DNA from: Opitutaceae bacterium
GTDB taxonomy: Bacteria; Verrucomicrobiota; Verrucomicrobiia; Opitutales; Opitutaceae
Assembly (NCBI GenBank): GCA_009919985.1
Contig: RGAX01000095.1
Span: forward strand, 1 to 10,104
Length of the DNA: 10,104 nt
Direction: 5' to 3'
Part shown: piece after piece, positions 1 to 7,120 of the stretch
Layout: each line of letters opens with the position of its first letter
Position numbering within the stretch: the stretch's first letter is position 1
Notes under the pieces: model-generated
Database searches by the model: none
Told to the model about the DNA's origin: nothing
What the model saw: only the letters and a program-made list of their open reading frames with translations
Translations under genes and position numbers: made by a program

Positions 1-960
1 GCCGCCGGCGGCGTCCTCGGCAAAAAACTCGAACTCATCACCGAGGATAACCAAACCAAGCCCGGCGAATCCGCCACCGCCGTCAAAAAACTTATTTCCC
101 GCGACAAGGTCGTCGCTCTCATTGGTGAAGTCGCCTCAGGCCGTTCCCTTGAAGCGGCCCCGATCGCCCAAGCCGCCAAGATCCCCATGATCGCTCCCGC
201 TGCGACCAACCCCAAAGTCACTCAAACCGGCAACTACATCTTCCGCGTCTGCTTCATCGATCCCTTTCAAGGCACGGTCATGGCCAAGTTTGCCCAGACC
301 GACCTCAAAGCCAAAAAAGTCGCCGTCCTCTCCAGCGTCTCCAACGCCTATAGCGTAGGCCTCGCTAAATTCTTCAAAGAAACCTTTACCGCCAACGGTG
401 GCATCATCGTCTCAGAGAAAAACTTCTCCGAGGGCGACAAAGATTTCCGCGCACAACTCACCGCCGTCAAAGCCGCTGGTGCCGACGCGGTCTTCGTGCC
501 GAGCTACTACACCGAAGCCGCTCTCATCGCCCGCCAAGCCCGCGACCTCGGTATCAACGTGCCTTTCTTCGGCGGTGATGGCTGGGTCGCAGACCAACTC
601 CTCGAAATCGGCGGCGAAGCCCTCAACGGGTGCTATTATTCCACCCACTTCTCCCCTGAAAACCAAGACTCCGTCGTTCAAGCTTTCGTAAAAAAGTTCA
701 AGGCCCGCTGGGGTGCCAACGAAAATCCCGACGCCTTCGCCGCACTCGGCTACGACGCCGCCTACGTACTCGTCGACGCCATCAAACGCGCCGGCTCCAC
801 CGAAGGCCCCAAACTCCGCGATGCCCTCGCCGCCACTAAGAATTTTGCCGGCGTCACCGGTGTTACCAACATTGATGCCAACCGCGACGCCTCCAAACCC
901 GCGGCGATCATCGCCATCAAAAACGGCAAGCTCGAGTTTCTGAAAACCGTCGCGCCTTGA
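1..960 (+). CDS. Branched-chain amino acid ABC transporter substrate-binding protein (5' truncated)
   Basis: This is a periplasmic binding protein of the LivJ/LivK family (type I periplasmic fold), which captures leucine, isoleucine, valine or a related amino acid for the LivHMGF importer encoded downstream. The frame is open from base 1, so the gene starts outside the window. By alignment with the next gene, about 75 N-terminal residues including the signal peptide are missing; the ATG at 187 is an internal Met. Visible family landmarks are SGRS (visible residues 46-49), the loop IAPAATNP (64-71), which matches the alpha-amino/carboxylate-binding ISPGAT loop of E. coli LivJ, then FIDPFQGT, the YYTEA segment and GGDGW followed by LLEIGGEAL. 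The stop overlaps the TTG start of the paralogue that follows. The family is secure; the actual ligand cannot be read from the sequence. Confidence 0.93.
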   Translation, partial: AAGGVLGKKLELITEDNQTKPGESATAVKKLISRDKVVALIGEVASGRSLEAAPIAQAAKIPMIAPAATNPKVTQTGNYIFRVCFIDPFQGTVMAKFAQTDLKAKKVAVLSSVSNAYSVGLAKFFKETFTANGGIIVSEKNFSEGDKDFRAQLTAVKAAGADAVFVPSYYTEAALIARQARDLGINVPFFGGDGWVADQLLEIGGEALNGCYYSTHFSPENQDSVVQAFVKKFKARWGANENPDAFAALGYDAAYVLVDAIKRAGSTEGPKLRDALAATKNFAGVTGVTNIDANRDASKPAAIIAIKNGKLEFLKTVAP

Positions 961-2132
961 TCGTCCCCGGCCTCCAATTTTTCCGCCACCTGCGCTTAAT
1001 TAAAAGTGCAGGTTTAAGTTTCGTCGCCGCCCTCGCGCCCGCCGCATTCACGACCGCTGCCGCCGCGGAGTCCGCGCCCGAGCCGATCAAGATCGGCGTG
1101 TACGCGTCGCTCACCGGCAAAGAAGCCGTCTGGGGTCAATCCGCCGAAAAAGCCACGCGCCTGGCCGTCGATGACGTCAACGCCGCCGGCGGCGTCCTCG
1201 GCCGACCGCTCCACGCGATCATCGAGGACAATCAATCCAAGCCCGGCGAATCCGTCACCGCCGTCCGCAAACTCATCTCGCGCGATAAAGTGGTCGCTAT
1301 CCTCGGCGAAGCCTCCTCCGGCCGCTCTCTAGAAGCCGCCCCGATCTGCCAACAAGCCCGCATCCCCATGATTAGCGGCGGCAGCAATCCCAAAGTCACC
1401 CAAGTCGGAAACTTCATATTTCGCACGCACTTCATCGACCCGTTCCAAGGCACCGTCATGTCGCGCTTCGCCCGCGAAAAACTTGGCGCCAAACGCCTCG
1501 CCTTGCTCACCGAGGTCACTAACGCCTACGCCGTTGGCCTCGCTAAATATTTTTCCGCCGACGCCGCCGCGCACCAAACGCCGATCGTCATCGAACAAAA
1601 ATACAGCGCCGGCGAGCGCGACTTCAAAGCCCAGCTCACCGCCATCAAGGCCGCCCAAGTCGACGCCATCTTCGTTCCTGGATACTACACCGAGGCCGGC
1701 TTGATCGTCGCCCAAGCCCGCGAACTCGGCCTCAACCTTCCCGTCCTTGGCGGCGATGGCTGGGAAGGCCCCCAACTCCTCGCCATCGGCGGTCCCGCCC
1801 TGCGCGACACCTACTATTGCAATAATTTCTCCAGCGAATCCGACGTACCTGAAACCCGCCGCTTTATCGAGCGCTATCAGACGCGTTTCCAAAGCATGCC
1901 CGGCGGCACTGCAGCCGATGCCTACGACGCCGTTCTCATGCTCACCGACGCCATCAAACGAGCCGGCTCCACCGAGTCTGAAAAAATCCGTACCGCCCTC
2001 GCCACCACGCGCGGCCTACGCGGCGTCGGCGGCCCACTCAATGTTGATGCCAACCGGGATCAGTTGAAACCTGCCTATATTCTTGGCTACAACTCCGGCG
2101 ACTATCATCTGGTCCAAGTGATCCAACCGTAA
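957..2132 (+). CDS. Second branched-chain amino acid ABC transporter substrate-binding protein (LivJ/LivK-like paralogue)
   Basis: A 391-residue periplasmic amino-acid-binding protein, close paralogue of the gene before it: by eye well over half of aligned residues match, including AAGGVLG, KPGES, LISRDKVVA, FIDPFQGTVM, GGDGW and DAIKRAGSTE. TTG at 957 is the best start. It gives basic residues and then a hydrophobic segment ending in AAAAES (about residues 20-38), a plausible Sec signal peptide, and no in-frame ATG or GTG occurs before mature sequence. The TTG overlaps the upstream TGA, so translation is probably coupled; no Shine-Dalgarno is visible. The ligand loop differs from the first copy: ISGGSNP (139-145) replaces IAPAATNP, one residue shorter and lacking the Ala-Thr pair, so ligand preference may have shifted. 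It presumably docks on the same LivHM permease. Confidence 0.92.
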   Translation: MIVPGLQFFRHLRLIKSAGLSFVAALAPAAFTTAAAAESAPEPIKIGVYASLTGKEAVWGQSAEKATRLAVDDVNAAGGVLGRPLHAIIEDNQSKPGESVTAVRKLISRDKVVAILGEASSGRSLEAAPICQQARIPMISGGSNPKVTQVGNFIFRTHFIDPFQGTVMSRFAREKLGAKRLALLTEVTNAYAVGLAKYFSADAAAHQTPIVIEQKYSAGERDFKAQLTAIKAAQVDAIFVPGYYTEAGLIVAQARELGLNLPVLGGDGWEGPQLLAIGGPALRDTYYCNNFSSESDVPETRRFIERYQTRFQSMPGGTAADAYDAVLMLTDAIKRAGSTESEKIRTALATTRGLRGVGGPLNVDANRDQLKPAYILGYNSGDYHLVQVIQP

Positions 2133-2160
2133 CCTGCGCCTCTTCACCTCCTTTTTTTCA

Positions 2161-3051
2161 GTGTCTGAATTCCTCCAGCAACTCCTCAACGGCCTTTCCC
2201 TCGGCGCTATCTACGCGCTCATCGCGCTCGGGTACACGATGGTTTATGGCGTCCTCCGCTTCATCAATTTCGCCCACTCCGATGTCTTCATGGTCGGCGC
2301 TTTCATCGGCTATTACCTGGGGAAACTCGTCCCCGAAGGCACGCTCTGGGGCGGCTTGCTCGTCTTGAGCGGCGCCATGATCGGTTGCGCACTTCTCGGC
2401 ATGTTCATCGAGCGCGTCGTTTACCGCCCGCTTCGCCACGGCCCAACGCTGAACGTCCTCATCACGGCCATCGGCGTCTCGCTGCTGCTCGAATACACCG
2501 GCCAGATCGTCTTTGGCGCCGCCCCACGCACGTTCCCGCAGATTTTTCCGACGGCTAATTATCACGTCGGTTCGCTCACAATCTCGAGCAACCAAGTTTT
2601 TGTGATCGGCGTCGCGATTTTGCTCATGATCGCGCTCCAACTCATCGTCTTCAAAACCAAGATCGGTACGGCCATGCGCGCCGTTTCACTCAACCCCAAG
2701 GCCGCTCAACTCGTCGGCGTAAACAACAACGTCGTCATCTCCTTCACCTTCGGCCTCGGATCCGCGCTCGCGGCGGCCGGCGGCATTTTATACGCGATGA
2801 ATTACCCGTCCATCGACCCGCTGATGGGCGTGATGCCCGGCCTCAAGGCCTTCGTCGCCGCCATCCTCGGAGGCATCGGCAACATCCCCGGCGCTGCCCT
2901 TGGTGGCCTACTCCTCGGGACCGTGGAGACGTTCATCGGCGGCAGCCAGTTCTCCACTTACAAGGACGCCATCGCCTTCGCGATTCTCATCGTAATTCTG
3001 CTCTTCAAACCTGCCGGCCTGCTCGGCAAATTCACGATCGAGAAAGTCTGA
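2161..3051 (+). CDS. livH: Branched-chain amino acid ABC transporter permease LivH
   Basis: Inner-membrane permease subunit that pairs with LivM to form the amino acid channel of the LIV importer. The 296-residue length is close to E. coli LivH (308). The hallmark N-terminal block is present: GLSLGAIYALIALGYTMVYG (residues 10-29), followed by RFINFAHSD. Hydrophobic helices run through the rest of the protein. The cytoplasmic coupling region around AMRAVSLNPKAAQLVGV (about 177-193) is the segment expected to contact the ATPases. The C-terminal LGGIGNIPGAALGG motif is typical of the family. GTG at 2161 is the chosen start because it leads directly into the conserved N-terminus; the 28 bp before it carry no Shine-Dalgarno. 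It lies 7 bp upstream of livM in the same operon. Confidence 0.96.
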   Translation: MSEFLQQLLNGLSLGAIYALIALGYTMVYGVLRFINFAHSDVFMVGAFIGYYLGKLVPEGTLWGGLLVLSGAMIGCALLGMFIERVVYRPLRHGPTLNVLITAIGVSLLLEYTGQIVFGAAPRTFPQIFPTANYHVGSLTISSNQVFVIGVAILLMIALQLIVFKTKIGTAMRAVSLNPKAAQLVGVNNNVVISFTFGLGSALAAAGGILYAMNYPSIDPLMGVMPGLKAFVAAILGGIGNIPGAALGGLLLGTVETFIGGSQFSTYKDAIAFAILIVILLFKPAGLLGKFTIEKV

Positions 3052-3058
3052 GCCCGCC

Positions 3059-4000
3059 ATGCCCCGCCCGCATCTTTATCTCCTCGCAACGTTGGCCTGC
3101 GCTTTTGGCTTGTCGCATTTTTCAGACAGGATGGATCCGTACTTTCTCGACGTGCTCACCGGCATCGGGATCAACGTCATCCTCGCCGTCTCGCTCAACC
3201 TGGTAAACGGCTACACGGGCCAATTCTCCCTTGGTCACGCCGGCTTCATGTCCGTCGGCGCCTACATGGCCGCCGCGGTCAGTGTTTTTCTCGCTCCGCG
3301 CTTGCTCGGAGAAAGCGGCGGCACCGCGCTCCAACAAGGCAGTCTATTTCTAGCCGCGTTAATCACTGGTGGTTGCGCCGCCGCCCTCGCCGGCCTTGCC
3401 GTCGGCGTCCCCTCGCTACGCCTAAAGGGCGATTACCTTGCGTTGGTAACGCTCGGCTTCGGAGAAATCATCCGTGTAATTTTCCAAAATTTCGAACCCC
3501 TCGGCGGCGCCCTCGGACTTAACGGCATCCCCGCCTACACCACAATTTTTTGGGTACTCGCATTAGTAGGGCTCACGGTGTTCGTCGTCACCTGCCTCGT
3601 GAATTCCACCTACGGCCGCGGTTTCCTCGCCACTCACGATGATGAAATCGCCTCCGAAGCCGTGGGACTCAACACCACGCGCTACAAGATTGTCGCCTTC
3701 GTAATCGGTGCCTTCTTCGCCGGCACGGCAGGCGGACTTTACGGGCATTTTAAGATGACGATCACACCCACGGGGTTTGATTTCACCAAAAGCATCGAGA
3801 TTGTCGTGATGGTTATTCTTGGCGGCATGGGCAACACCCTCGGCGTTATCCTCGCCGCGATTCTTCTCACGCTTTTGCCCGAACTACTCCGCCCAATCGC
3901 AGAATACCGCATGATCATCTATTCATTGATGCTCATCGTACTCATGCTCGCGCGGCCGCAGGGCTTATTTAACTTCAAATTTGGAAAGGCGAAACTTTGA
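3059..4000 (+). CDS. livM: Branched-chain amino acid ABC transporter permease LivM
   Basis: Second membrane subunit of the LIV importer, heterodimer partner of LivH. At 313 residues it matches the common short bacterial form; E. coli LivM is longer because of an N-terminal extension. Diagnostic motifs are VNGYTGQFSLGHAGFMSVGA (residues 50-69), LRLKGDYLALVTLGFGEI (about 121-138), a cytoplasmic coupling segment GRGFLATHDDEIASEAVGLN (about 187-206), and LGGMGNTLG near the C-terminus. ATG at 3059 gives a short basic N-terminus followed by a membrane segment. The TGA stop at 3998-4000 overlaps the livG ATG at 4000 (TGATG), so livG translation is likely coupled to termination on livM. Confidence 0.96.
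   Translation: MPRPHLYLLATLACAFGLSHFSDRMDPYFLDVLTGIGINVILAVSLNLVNGYTGQFSLGHAGFMSVGAYMAAAVSVFLAPRLLGESGGTALQQGSLFLAALITGGCAAALAGLAVGVPSLRLKGDYLALVTLGFGEIIRVIFQNFEPLGGALGLNGIPAYTTIFWVLALVGLTVFVVTCLVNSTYGRGFLATHDDEIASEAVGLNTTRYKIVAFVIGAFFAGTAGGLYGHFKMTITPTGFDFTKSIEIVVMVILGGMGNTLGVILAAILLTLLPELLRPIAEYRMIIYSLMLIVLMLARPQGLFNFKFGKAKL
3983..3989 (+). promoter_or_regulatory. Shine-Dalgarno-like site for livG
   Basis: GGAAAGG ends 10 nt before the ATG at 4000 and lies inside the livM 3' end. It supports ATG 4000 over the in-frame TTG at 3997 as the livG start. It is the only purine-rich ribosome-binding-like site I could find among the starts in this window. Confidence 0.5.
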
Positions 4001-4791
4001 TGTCCGCCCCGCTCCTCCAACTCGACCGCGCCACGATTCGCTTCGGCGGCCTTACTGCCGTCAACGCCGTCGATCTCACCGTCGGTGACAACGAACTCGT
4101 CGGCCTCATCGGCCCCAACGGCGCCGGCAAAACCACCGTCTTCAACCTCATGACGGGCGTCTACCAACCCACGGACGGAGTCATCACGTTCAACGGCACG
4201 CCCCTCGCCGGTCTGCGCGTCAACGAAATCGTCTCTTTGGGTATTGCGCGCACGTTTCAAAATATCCGGCTCTTCGGTAGCCTGAGCGTCTTCGACAACG
4301 TCCGCGTCGCCTGTAACCTGCATCGCGGCACGAGCCCTGTGCAGGCACTCATCCGCGGCGCTACCTTCCGCGCCGACGAAGCTGCAATCACACGCCGCGC
4401 CGAAGAACTCCTCGATATCTTCAATCTGCGCCGTTTCCGCGACGCCCCCGCCAAGAGCCTGCCCTACGGCGAACAACGCCGCCTCGAGATCGTCCGCTGC
4501 CTCGCCACGAAACCGAAACTGCTTCTGCTCGACGAACCCGCCGCCGGCATGAACCCAACCGAGAAGGTCGAACTGGTTCGCTTAATCCAGCAGGTCCAAA
4601 AACAATTTAATCTCTCGATCTTACTCGTGGAGCATTCAATGAAAGTCGTCATGGGGGTCTGCCAACGCATCGCCGTCCTCGACTACGGCGTGAAAATCGC
4701 CGAGGGCAACCCAGCCCAAATCCAGCGCGACCCGAAAGTCATCGAAGCCTACTTGGGCGAAGACCACCAAACCGCCCTCTCGCACCACTGA
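4000..4791 (+). CDS. livG: Branched-chain amino acid ABC transporter ATP-binding protein LivG
   Basis: One of the two cytoplasmic ATPases that power the LIV importer. The protein is 263 residues from ATG 4000; a TTG one codon upstream is possible but the ATG fits the Shine-Dalgarno-like site. All ABC motifs are intact: Walker A GPNGAGKT (38-45), Q-loop Gln87 in RTFQNIRLF, signature region LPYGEQR (154-160), a LivG-style variant of LSGGQ, Walker B LLLLDEP (174-180) with catalytic Glu179, and H-loop His212 in VEHSM. The PAAGMNP segment just after Walker B and the C-terminal EAYLGE are characteristic of LivG. It overlaps livM and is followed after 2 bp by livF, as in standard liv operons. Confidence 0.97.
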   Translation: MSAPLLQLDRATIRFGGLTAVNAVDLTVGDNELVGLIGPNGAGKTTVFNLMTGVYQPTDGVITFNGTPLAGLRVNEIVSLGIARTFQNIRLFGSLSVFDNVRVACNLHRGTSPVQALIRGATFRADEAAITRRAEELLDIFNLRRFRDAPAKSLPYGEQRRLEIVRCLATKPKLLLLDEPAAGMNPTEKVELVRLIQQVQKQFNLSILLVEHSMKVVMGVCQRIAVLDYGVKIAEGNPAQIQRDPKVIEAYLGEDHQTALSHH

Positions 4792-4793
4792 GC

Positions 4794-5501
4794 ATGCTCA
4801 CCGTCACCGATCTTCACGTCAGCTACGGCTCGATCAGCGCTTTGCGCGGCATCTCGTTTTCCATTCCCGCAGGCGCGATTGTCACACTGATCGGTGGCAA
4901 CGGCGCGGGTAAAACCACCACGTTGCGCACCATCTCCGGTCTACTCCGCGCCAAGATCGGTAAAGTCGAATTCCTCGGCGAAGACATCACCGCACTCCCG
5001 GCGCACCAGATCGTCGCCCGCGGCCTCAGCCATGTACCCGAGGGTCGTATGGTATTCTCCAATCTCACCGTGGATGAAAACCTGTCGATGGGCGCTTACC
5101 TCCTCTCTGACAAAGCCCTGATCGCTAAAAATCGCGACTACGTCTTCAGCGTTTTCCCACGCATGAAAGAGCGCCTGAAGCAGACCGCCGGCACCCTCTC
5201 GGGCGGAGAACAACAGATGCTCGCCATCGGCCGCGCCCTCATGGGCAACCCAAAATTCCTCATGCTCGATGAGCCCTCTCTTGGCATCGCCCCACGCCTC
5301 ATCAGCACCATCTTCGAGAAAATCGTGGAGATTAACCAAAGCCACGGTATCACGATTTTACTGGTCGAGCAAAACGCCAACCTCGCCCTCGAAGTCAGCC
5401 AACAAGCCTACGTCCTAGAGACCGGCAGTATCGTGATGGCCGGCGAGAGCAAAAAACTCCGATCAGACCCGCAGCTCAAAGCCACCTACCTCGGCGGCTA
5501 A
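4794..5501 (+). CDS. livF: Branched-chain amino acid ABC transporter ATP-binding protein LivF
   Basis: Second ATPase of the LIV importer, expected to heterodimerise with LivG under LivHM. At 235 residues it is almost the same length as E. coli LivF (237). Walker A is GGNGAGKT (34-41), the LivF-typical VPEGR follows the Q-loop region (80-84), the signature is LSGGEQQ (134-140), and Walker B is FLMLDEP (154-160) with Glu159. The H-loop position is Gln192 in LVEQN instead of His, which is the normal state for LivF and not a defect. The C-terminus ends in TYLGG. This is the last gene of the liv operon; 65 bp without a clear terminator separate it from the sulfatase gene, so some readthrough is possible. 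Confidence 0.97.
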   Translation: MLTVTDLHVSYGSISALRGISFSIPAGAIVTLIGGNGAGKTTTLRTISGLLRAKIGKVEFLGEDITALPAHQIVARGLSHVPEGRMVFSNLTVDENLSMGAYLLSDKALIAKNRDYVFSVFPRMKERLKQTAGTLSGGEQQMLAIGRALMGNPKFLMLDEPSLGIAPRLISTIFEKIVEINQSHGITILLVEQNANLALEVSQQAYVLETGSIVMAGESKKLRSDPQLKATYLGG

Positions 5502-5556
5502 GCGCAGCCGGGTTACCCCGCCGCCATGGTTCGACGGGAATCAAGCGACGTTTTTA

Positions 5557-5563
5557 TATACCC
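5557..5563 (+). promoter_or_regulatory. Candidate promoter -10-like element TATACCC before the sulfatase
   Basis: An A/T-rich run, TTTTTATATACCC, stands out in the otherwise GC-rich 65-bp gap after livF. TATACCC ends 9 nt before the second ATG (5573) of the sulfatase. The same heptamer sits at the same distance before the next gene. If it is a -10 element the transcript would have a very short leader. No convincing -35 box was found, so this is tentative. Confidence 0.22.
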
Positions 5564-5566
5564 CTT

Positions 5567-7006
5567 ATGCCCATGAAATCGCCCGTCGCTTTTTTCCTGT
5601 TACTCACCACCGCCCTAGCGCCAAGTATCGCCGCGCCCGCGCCCACGACTCAAACCACCGCCCCGCGCCCAAACATTGTTTTTATTCTCTCCGACGACCA
5701 CGGCTGGGCCGACGTCGGCTGGCACAGCACTGAAATCAAGACCCCACACCTAGATCGACTCGCCGCCTCCGGCGCCAAACTCGAGCAATTTTACGTTCAA
5801 CCAGTGTGTTCTCCGACTCGCGCAGCCTTCCTCACTGGGCGTTATCCGATGCGCCACGGCCTGCAAGTAGGCGTCGTCCGGCCTTGGTCCCAGTACGGCC
5901 TGCCACTTGAGGAACGCACCTTGCCACAGATGCTCAAAGCCGCCGGATACTCCACTGCTATCACGGGCAAATGGCACCTCGGTCACTTCGATCCTGCGTA
6001 CCTGCCGACCCGCCGTGGATTCGAACACCAATACGGCCACTATAACGGTAACATCGACTACTATACCCACGAGCGAGACGGAGGTTTTGATTGGCACCGC
6101 GATGACCGCGTCAACCACGACGAAGGTTACTCGACCCACTTAATCGCCCGCGAAGCCGTTCGCTTGATTCAGGAAAAACCCGCCGATCAACCCCTGTTTC
6201 TTTACGTGCCATTCAACGCCGTTCACGCGCCTCACCAAGTCCCAGAACAGTACAAAAAATCCTACGCAGCGCTCCCCGAACCACGCCGAACCTACGCCGG
6301 TATGGTCGCCGCGGAAGACGAAGCCGTCGGGCAAATTGTAGCCGCCCTTGAAGCCAAAGGCCTCCGCCAAAATACCCTCATAGTCTGGTCCAGCGACAAC
6401 GGTGGCCCCTCGCCCGGCCGCGTCACCAGCAACGGCCCGCTCCGCGCCGGCAAAGGCACGCTCTACGAAGGCGGCGTGCGCGTCTGCGCCTTCGCGACGT
6501 GGGACGGCCACATCAAACCCGGAAGCACCGTTGATGCGCCGCTACACATGGTCGATTGGTACCCGACGCTCGCCCATCTCGCAGGCGCTTCACTCGAGCA
6601 AAAACTGCCGCTCGATGGACGCGACGCCTGGTCCAGCATCGCTGAGGGCGCTCCTTCCCCACACGAAGCAATTTTGCTCAACACGACGCCCACTAGCGGC
6701 GCCATCCGCATGGGCGACTGGAAACTCGTCCTCAACGGCAGCGCGAACGACAGCGAGGACGCCGAAAATCCCACCCCCTCCGCGACCAAAAAATCCAAGA
6801 AGAAAAAATCAGCCGAAGACTCGGTGGAGTTATTCAACCTCGCCCAAGACCCCTACGAAAAAAACAATCTCGCCGCCACCCAGCGCTCCAAAGTCGCTGA
6901 ACTCCGCGCCCGCTACGCGACCTTTGCGGCCCAGGCTGTTACGCCGAAAGTTCAACCCCGCGATCCTAGTTTTCAGGTTCCCAAAATCTGGGGCGAGAAA
7001 AACTAA
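5567..7006 (+). CDS. Secreted type I (formylglycine) sulfatase, arylsulfatase B-like
   Basis: Exported hydrolase that removes sulfate esters, most likely from a glycan. Residues 1 to about 24 form a Sec signal peptide (MKSP, then a Phe/Leu-rich core, ending near SIAAPA). The alkaline-phosphatase-fold catalytic domain follows. Metal-binding Asp43-Asp44 lie in LSDDHG. The sulfatase signature CSPTR (81-85) extends to LTGR (89-92); Cys81 would be oxidised to formylglycine. Further expected active-site residues are Lys135 and His137 (GKWHLGH), His220 (VHAPH), Asp277-Asn278 (SSDNGG) and Lys296 (AGKG), so the enzyme looks intact. A Lys/Ser-rich low-complexity insert occupies about 391-419, before the C-terminal FNLAQDPYEKNNLA segment. 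ATG 5573 is an equally good start. No maturation enzyme is visible here. Family confidence is high; the substrate is unknown. Confidence 0.95.
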   Translation: MPMKSPVAFFLLLTTALAPSIAAPAPTTQTTAPRPNIVFILSDDHGWADVGWHSTEIKTPHLDRLAASGAKLEQFYVQPVCSPTRAAFLTGRYPMRHGLQVGVVRPWSQYGLPLEERTLPQMLKAAGYSTAITGKWHLGHFDPAYLPTRRGFEHQYGHYNGNIDYYTHERDGGFDWHRDDRVNHDEGYSTHLIAREAVRLIQEKPADQPLFLYVPFNAVHAPHQVPEQYKKSYAALPEPRRTYAGMVAAEDEAVGQIVAALEAKGLRQNTLIVWSSDNGGPSPGRVTSNGPLRAGKGTLYEGGVRVCAFATWDGHIKPGSTVDAPLHMVDWYPTLAHLAGASLEQKLPLDGRDAWSSIAEGAPSPHEAILLNTTPTSGAIRMGDWKLVLNGSANDSEDAENPTPSATKKSKKKKSAEDSVELFNLAQDPYEKNNLAATQRSKVAELRARYATFAAQAVTPKVQPRDPSFQVPKIWGEKN

Positions 7007-7104
7007 ACTCGTTTCGCAACGCTCAAGCCCGGTCCACCTCGGTTCGAGCGGCGCGATTTCTCCCACTGTCCGATTCAGGTCCGTTTGCCCGTTCTACGCT
7101 TAGA

Positions 7105-7111
7105 TATACCC
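7105..7111 (+). promoter_or_regulatory. Candidate promoter -10-like element TATACCC before the GH106-like gene
   Basis: TATACCC lies within TAGATATACCC and ends 9 nt before ATG 7121, matching the arrangement upstream of the sulfatase (relative to ATG 5573). It is one of the few A/T-rich spots in the 114-bp gap 7007-7120. That gap shows no terminator hairpin and no other recognisable site. No clear -35 partner was found. Confidence 0.22.
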
Positions 7112-7120
7112 TCCGACTTC

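Noticed and set aside
187..960. ATG at 187 as the start of the first binding-protein gene
   Set aside because: The frame is open from base 1 and the translated upstream part matches the second paralogue, so this Met is internal.
1329..1892. 187-codon open frame on the minus strand
   Set aside because: It lies entirely antisense to the well-supported second binding-protein gene. Such frames arise from the C-ending codon bias, and its Gly/Asp/Glu-rich product resembles no family.
5369..5371. Gln in place of His at the LivF H-loop as a sign of a degenerate ATPase site
   Set aside because: The VEQN form is standard in LivF proteins, including E. coli, so it is not unusual.
5507..5520. Possible hairpin (GGG-TTA-CCC) after livF acting as a terminator
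   Set aside because: The stem is only 3-4 bp and no T-tract follows directly.
7085..7120. TTG at 7085 as start of the GH106-like gene
   Set aside because: It would place 12 residues of mixed character before an otherwise perfect signal peptide; ATG 7121 is the more natural start.
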